From Clostridium sp. AM30-24 (GTDB lineage Bacteria > Bacillota > Clostridia > Lachnospirales > Lachnospiraceae): DNA of 64,000 nucleotides. Within the stretch, counting starts at the first letter, position 1. Each line of letters begins with the position of its first letter. Where the stretch lies: NCBI RefSeq assembly GCF_003480435.1, contig NZ_QUJB01000003.1, positions 80,794-144,793 on the forward strand. The letters run 5' to 3'. Positions 62,473 through 64,000 of the stretch are shown here, piece after piece. The notes beneath the pieces are model-generated. The model searched no databases. It saw only the letters and a list, made by a program, of their open reading frames with translations, and was not told where the DNA came from. A program made the translations under genes and the position numbers.

Positions 62473-63690
62473 ATGGAACATCAGATCGCGGATATTCAGT
62501 ATTGTGAAAGGTTATTTCAGCGTTTTTATGAGATCGGAAGTACACCGCAGGGCGGTGTGACGAGGCTTGGGTATTCGGAGACGGAGGATGCGATGCACGA
62601 AGCCTTCAGGGAACTCGCAGGGGAACTCGGAGCAAGGATCGATACGGACGAGGTTGGAAATACTTATGCGGCAAATACGGAAGAGACCGGATATACGTTG
62701 ATCGGCTCACATCTGGATTCTGTTATTGAGGGCGGCCGATATGACGGAGTGGCTGGTGTGATGGCCGGGCTTATGGTGATGCGCTGGGCGAAGGAGGATG
62801 GGATCAGGATTCCCCTCCGTGTTGGAGCATTCCGGTGTGAGGAATCCAGTAATTTTGGGTGCTGCACGATCGGAAGCGGACTGATCACACATGAAGTCTA
62901 TAAACAGGATATCGGACATCTGATGGCGAAGGACGGAGAGTCTCTGGAGAGTATCTTTGAGCGGAGAGGCTTGACACTTCATCCGAAAAAGATCTCCGGG
63001 CTGCAAAGGTATCTGGAGTTACATATTGAGCAGGGAAAAGTGCTGGAAGAGTGTCAGACAGAAGTCGGTATCGTGGGAACGATCGCTGGACCGATCCGCT
63101 ACCGCCTGGAGCTGCGGGGGATGGCAGAGCATTCCGGTGCGACACCGATGGATATGAGGAGTGACGCGCTCTGCGCGGCTGCGGAGATCATTCTGGAGAT
63201 GGAGAAGATCGGAAAGTGGGAATCCGCGTACCAGTCGGTGGCGACGGTGGGTGTGGTCCAGAACCATCCGAATGTCCTGAATGTGATCCCGGGCCGGGTG
63301 GAGCTCGGCGTGGATATGCGCGGAATCGATCAGGGCAGTCTCGACCGTATGGAACGGGCCTTTAAGGCGGCGGTAAGAGAAAGCTGTAAGAAGCGAGGTG
63401 TCGAGTATGTGGCGGAGAAGATCAACAGCATTCCGCCGATCAGTATGAGTGAGTCAGTGGAAGACGGTCTGGAGCATGCGGCGAAGCGGCTTGGAATCTC
63501 CAGCCGCAGAATGCCAAGCGGTGCGGGGCATGATGCCATGTCCTTTGCGGAGATCTGTGATTCCGGCATGATCTTTATTCCCTGCAGGGGCGGTGTGTCA
63601 CATAATCCGTCGGAGCATGCGGAGCTTTCGAGTATCTGTGATGGGGCGCGGGTGATGTATGAGTATCTGAAGGGGGAAATTGCACAGTAA
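62473..63690 (+). CDS. M20-family amidohydrolase (N-carbamoyl-amino acid hydrolase / allantoate amidohydrolase type)
   Basis: The 405-residue zinc hydrolase has metal ligands visible in GSHLDSVIEGGRYDGVAG (His80, Asp82, Asp91) and the catalytic Glu pair in FRCEESSNFGCCTIGSGLI (about residue 126). The dimerisation lid includes the substrate-binding GMAEHSGATPMDMRSDAL, and the C-terminus has SGAGHDAMSFAEI and RGGVSHNPSEHA. The family removes N-carbamoyl groups from amino acids or opens allantoate or ureidoglycolate. The EESSNFGC segment differs slightly from the more common EEGSRF, so the substrate is uncertain. AGGAGG is 8 nt before the ATG. It is monocistronic. Confidence 0.85.
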   Translation: MEHQIADIQYCERLFQRFYEIGSTPQGGVTRLGYSETEDAMHEAFRELAGELGARIDTDEVGNTYAANTEETGYTLIGSHLDSVIEGGRYDGVAGVMAGLMVMRWAKEDGIRIPLRVGAFRCEESSNFGCCTIGSGLITHEVYKQDIGHLMAKDGESLESIFERRGLTLHPKKISGLQRYLELHIEQGKVLEECQTEVGIVGTIAGPIRYRLELRGMAEHSGATPMDMRSDALCAAAEIILEMEKIGKWESAYQSVATVGVVQNHPNVLNVIPGRVELGVDMRGIDQGSLDRMERAFKAAVRESCKKRGVEYVAEKINSIPPISMSESVEDGLEHAAKRLGISSRRMPSGAGHDAMSFAEICDSGMIFIPCRGGVSHNPSEHAELSSICDGARVMYEYLKGEIAQ

Positions 63691-63721
63691 TAAAATTTTT
63701 ATCAATAAATGGAATTTTAGT

Positions 63722-63768
63722 GATATGCTGTCTGACTGGGTGGATCCGGCAGACAGCATATTCTTTTA
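63722..63768 (+). terminator. Intrinsic terminator after the M20 gene
   Basis: TATGCTGTCTG and CAGACAGCATA form a perfect 11-bp stem followed by TTCTTTT. Confidence 0.88.
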
Positions 63769-63921
63769 TATTTTGAGTAAATGCGCATGGAGCTTTCGTT
63801 ATTTTAGCGGTGAATCAGGTAGGTCTCTAAATCCAGCGGAAGTTTGAGTTGATAATACAGCGAAAATGAGGTATAATCCCTCTGTATTATTTTGTTTAGT
63901 CGCATAAACTGATTATACCAC

Positions 63922-63953
63922 GAACGCCGGGCTTTTCGAAGCTCGGCGTTTTG
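63922..63953 (+). terminator. Second terminator-like hairpin, no gene between
   Basis: AACGCCGGGCTT-TTCG-AAGCTCGGCGTT with one mismatch, then TTTT. Nothing coding is seen between 63769 and here. It may belong to a unit reading in from the right, or to a small RNA: the stretch 63862-63922 has a TATAATCC-type box. Confidence 0.6.
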
Positions 63954-63967
63954 TGTTGGATATATAA

Positions 63968-64000
63968 ACGGGGCTGCCGCACGTTAGTGCGACAGCCCCT
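63968..64000. terminator. Hairpin at the window edge
   Basis: GGGGCTG-C-CGCAC and GTGCG-A-CAGCCCC pair around GTTA and end at the window border. On the minus strand no gene is visible to its left, so it probably ends a gene that lies outside the window. Confidence 0.5.

Overview
The window looks like a chromosome segment of a spore-forming, anaerobic Firmicute, most likely a member of the Lachnospiraceae (Clostridium cluster XIVa); I cannot name the genus. The evidence is a spoIIA operon (anti-anti-sigma, anti-sigma, sigma F), spoVA genes, a SpoIID/LytB protein, a CIRCE-controlled groESL operon, a T-box leader before valS, a bacterial-type GlnRS, PPi-type phosphofructokinase, a sodium-pump decarboxylase cluster, and several families I know mainly from Lachnospiraceae (DUF4364, DUF5716/5717, DUF6472). 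Coding density is high, most genes have strong GGAGG-type ribosome binding sites, and no tRNA, rRNA, CRISPR array or insertion sequence was seen.

Layout. 1-10.9 kb: mixed metabolism and envelope genes (AI-2E-type permease end, SpoIID/LytB protein, PPi-phosphofructokinase, oleate hydratase, RsiV-like lipoprotein, FSA-type transaldolase, YitT protein). 11.0-16.4 kb: a five-gene biotin-dependent carboxyltransferase/sodium-pump cluster that carries two different carboxyltransferases. 16.6-20.8 kb: two secreted or membrane proteins sharing a cadherin-like domain, one with an SH3b and a glucosaminidase-like domain, the other with a cohesin-like domain. 21.0-23.3 kb: a compact, AT-richer type II restriction-modification island (MjaI-like endonuclease, TSPPY methylase, small HTH regulator). 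23.5-29.4 kb: KDG kinase, glnS, a MocR regulator, an IclR regulator and a small membrane protein. 29.5-34.8 kb: groESL under CIRCE, CYTH protein, DUF975 protein, DJ-1-like protein. 35.1-42.1 kb: the proteostasis block tig-clpP-clpX-lon-engB. 42.2-48.7 kb: DUF4364 regulator and a three-gene operon with a 1190-residue protein, an Hsp70/actin-like protein and a TPR protein. 48.7-52.2 kb: T-box, a small Cys-containing protein and valS. 52.5-55.4 kb: folC, a 47-residue protein and a membrane TPR protein. 55.5-62.3 kb: spoIIA operon and spoVA genes, with spoVAC and spoVAD separated by a nuclease-ATPase gene that has its own promoter and terminator. 62.5-63.7 kb: an M20 amidohydrolase.

How the genes fit together. 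The tig-clp-lon block and groESL form the protein-quality-control core. spoIIA and spoVA serve forespore sigma-F activation and dipicolinate uptake. The decarboxylase cluster would couple decarboxylation of a CoA thioester and/or oxaloacetate to sodium export, or move carboxyl groups between the two substrates.

The most interesting unexplained items are: a dispersed ~75-bp two-hairpin intergenic repeat present three times in one orientation; the DUF5717/Hsp70-like/TPR operon; the self-contained nuclease-ATPase cassette inside the spoVA cluster; the restriction-modification island with a candidate operator and a broken ORF; and the double-carboxyltransferase cluster with a lipoprotein-type gamma subunit. 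Functions come from reading motifs and recalling families; no database search was run.
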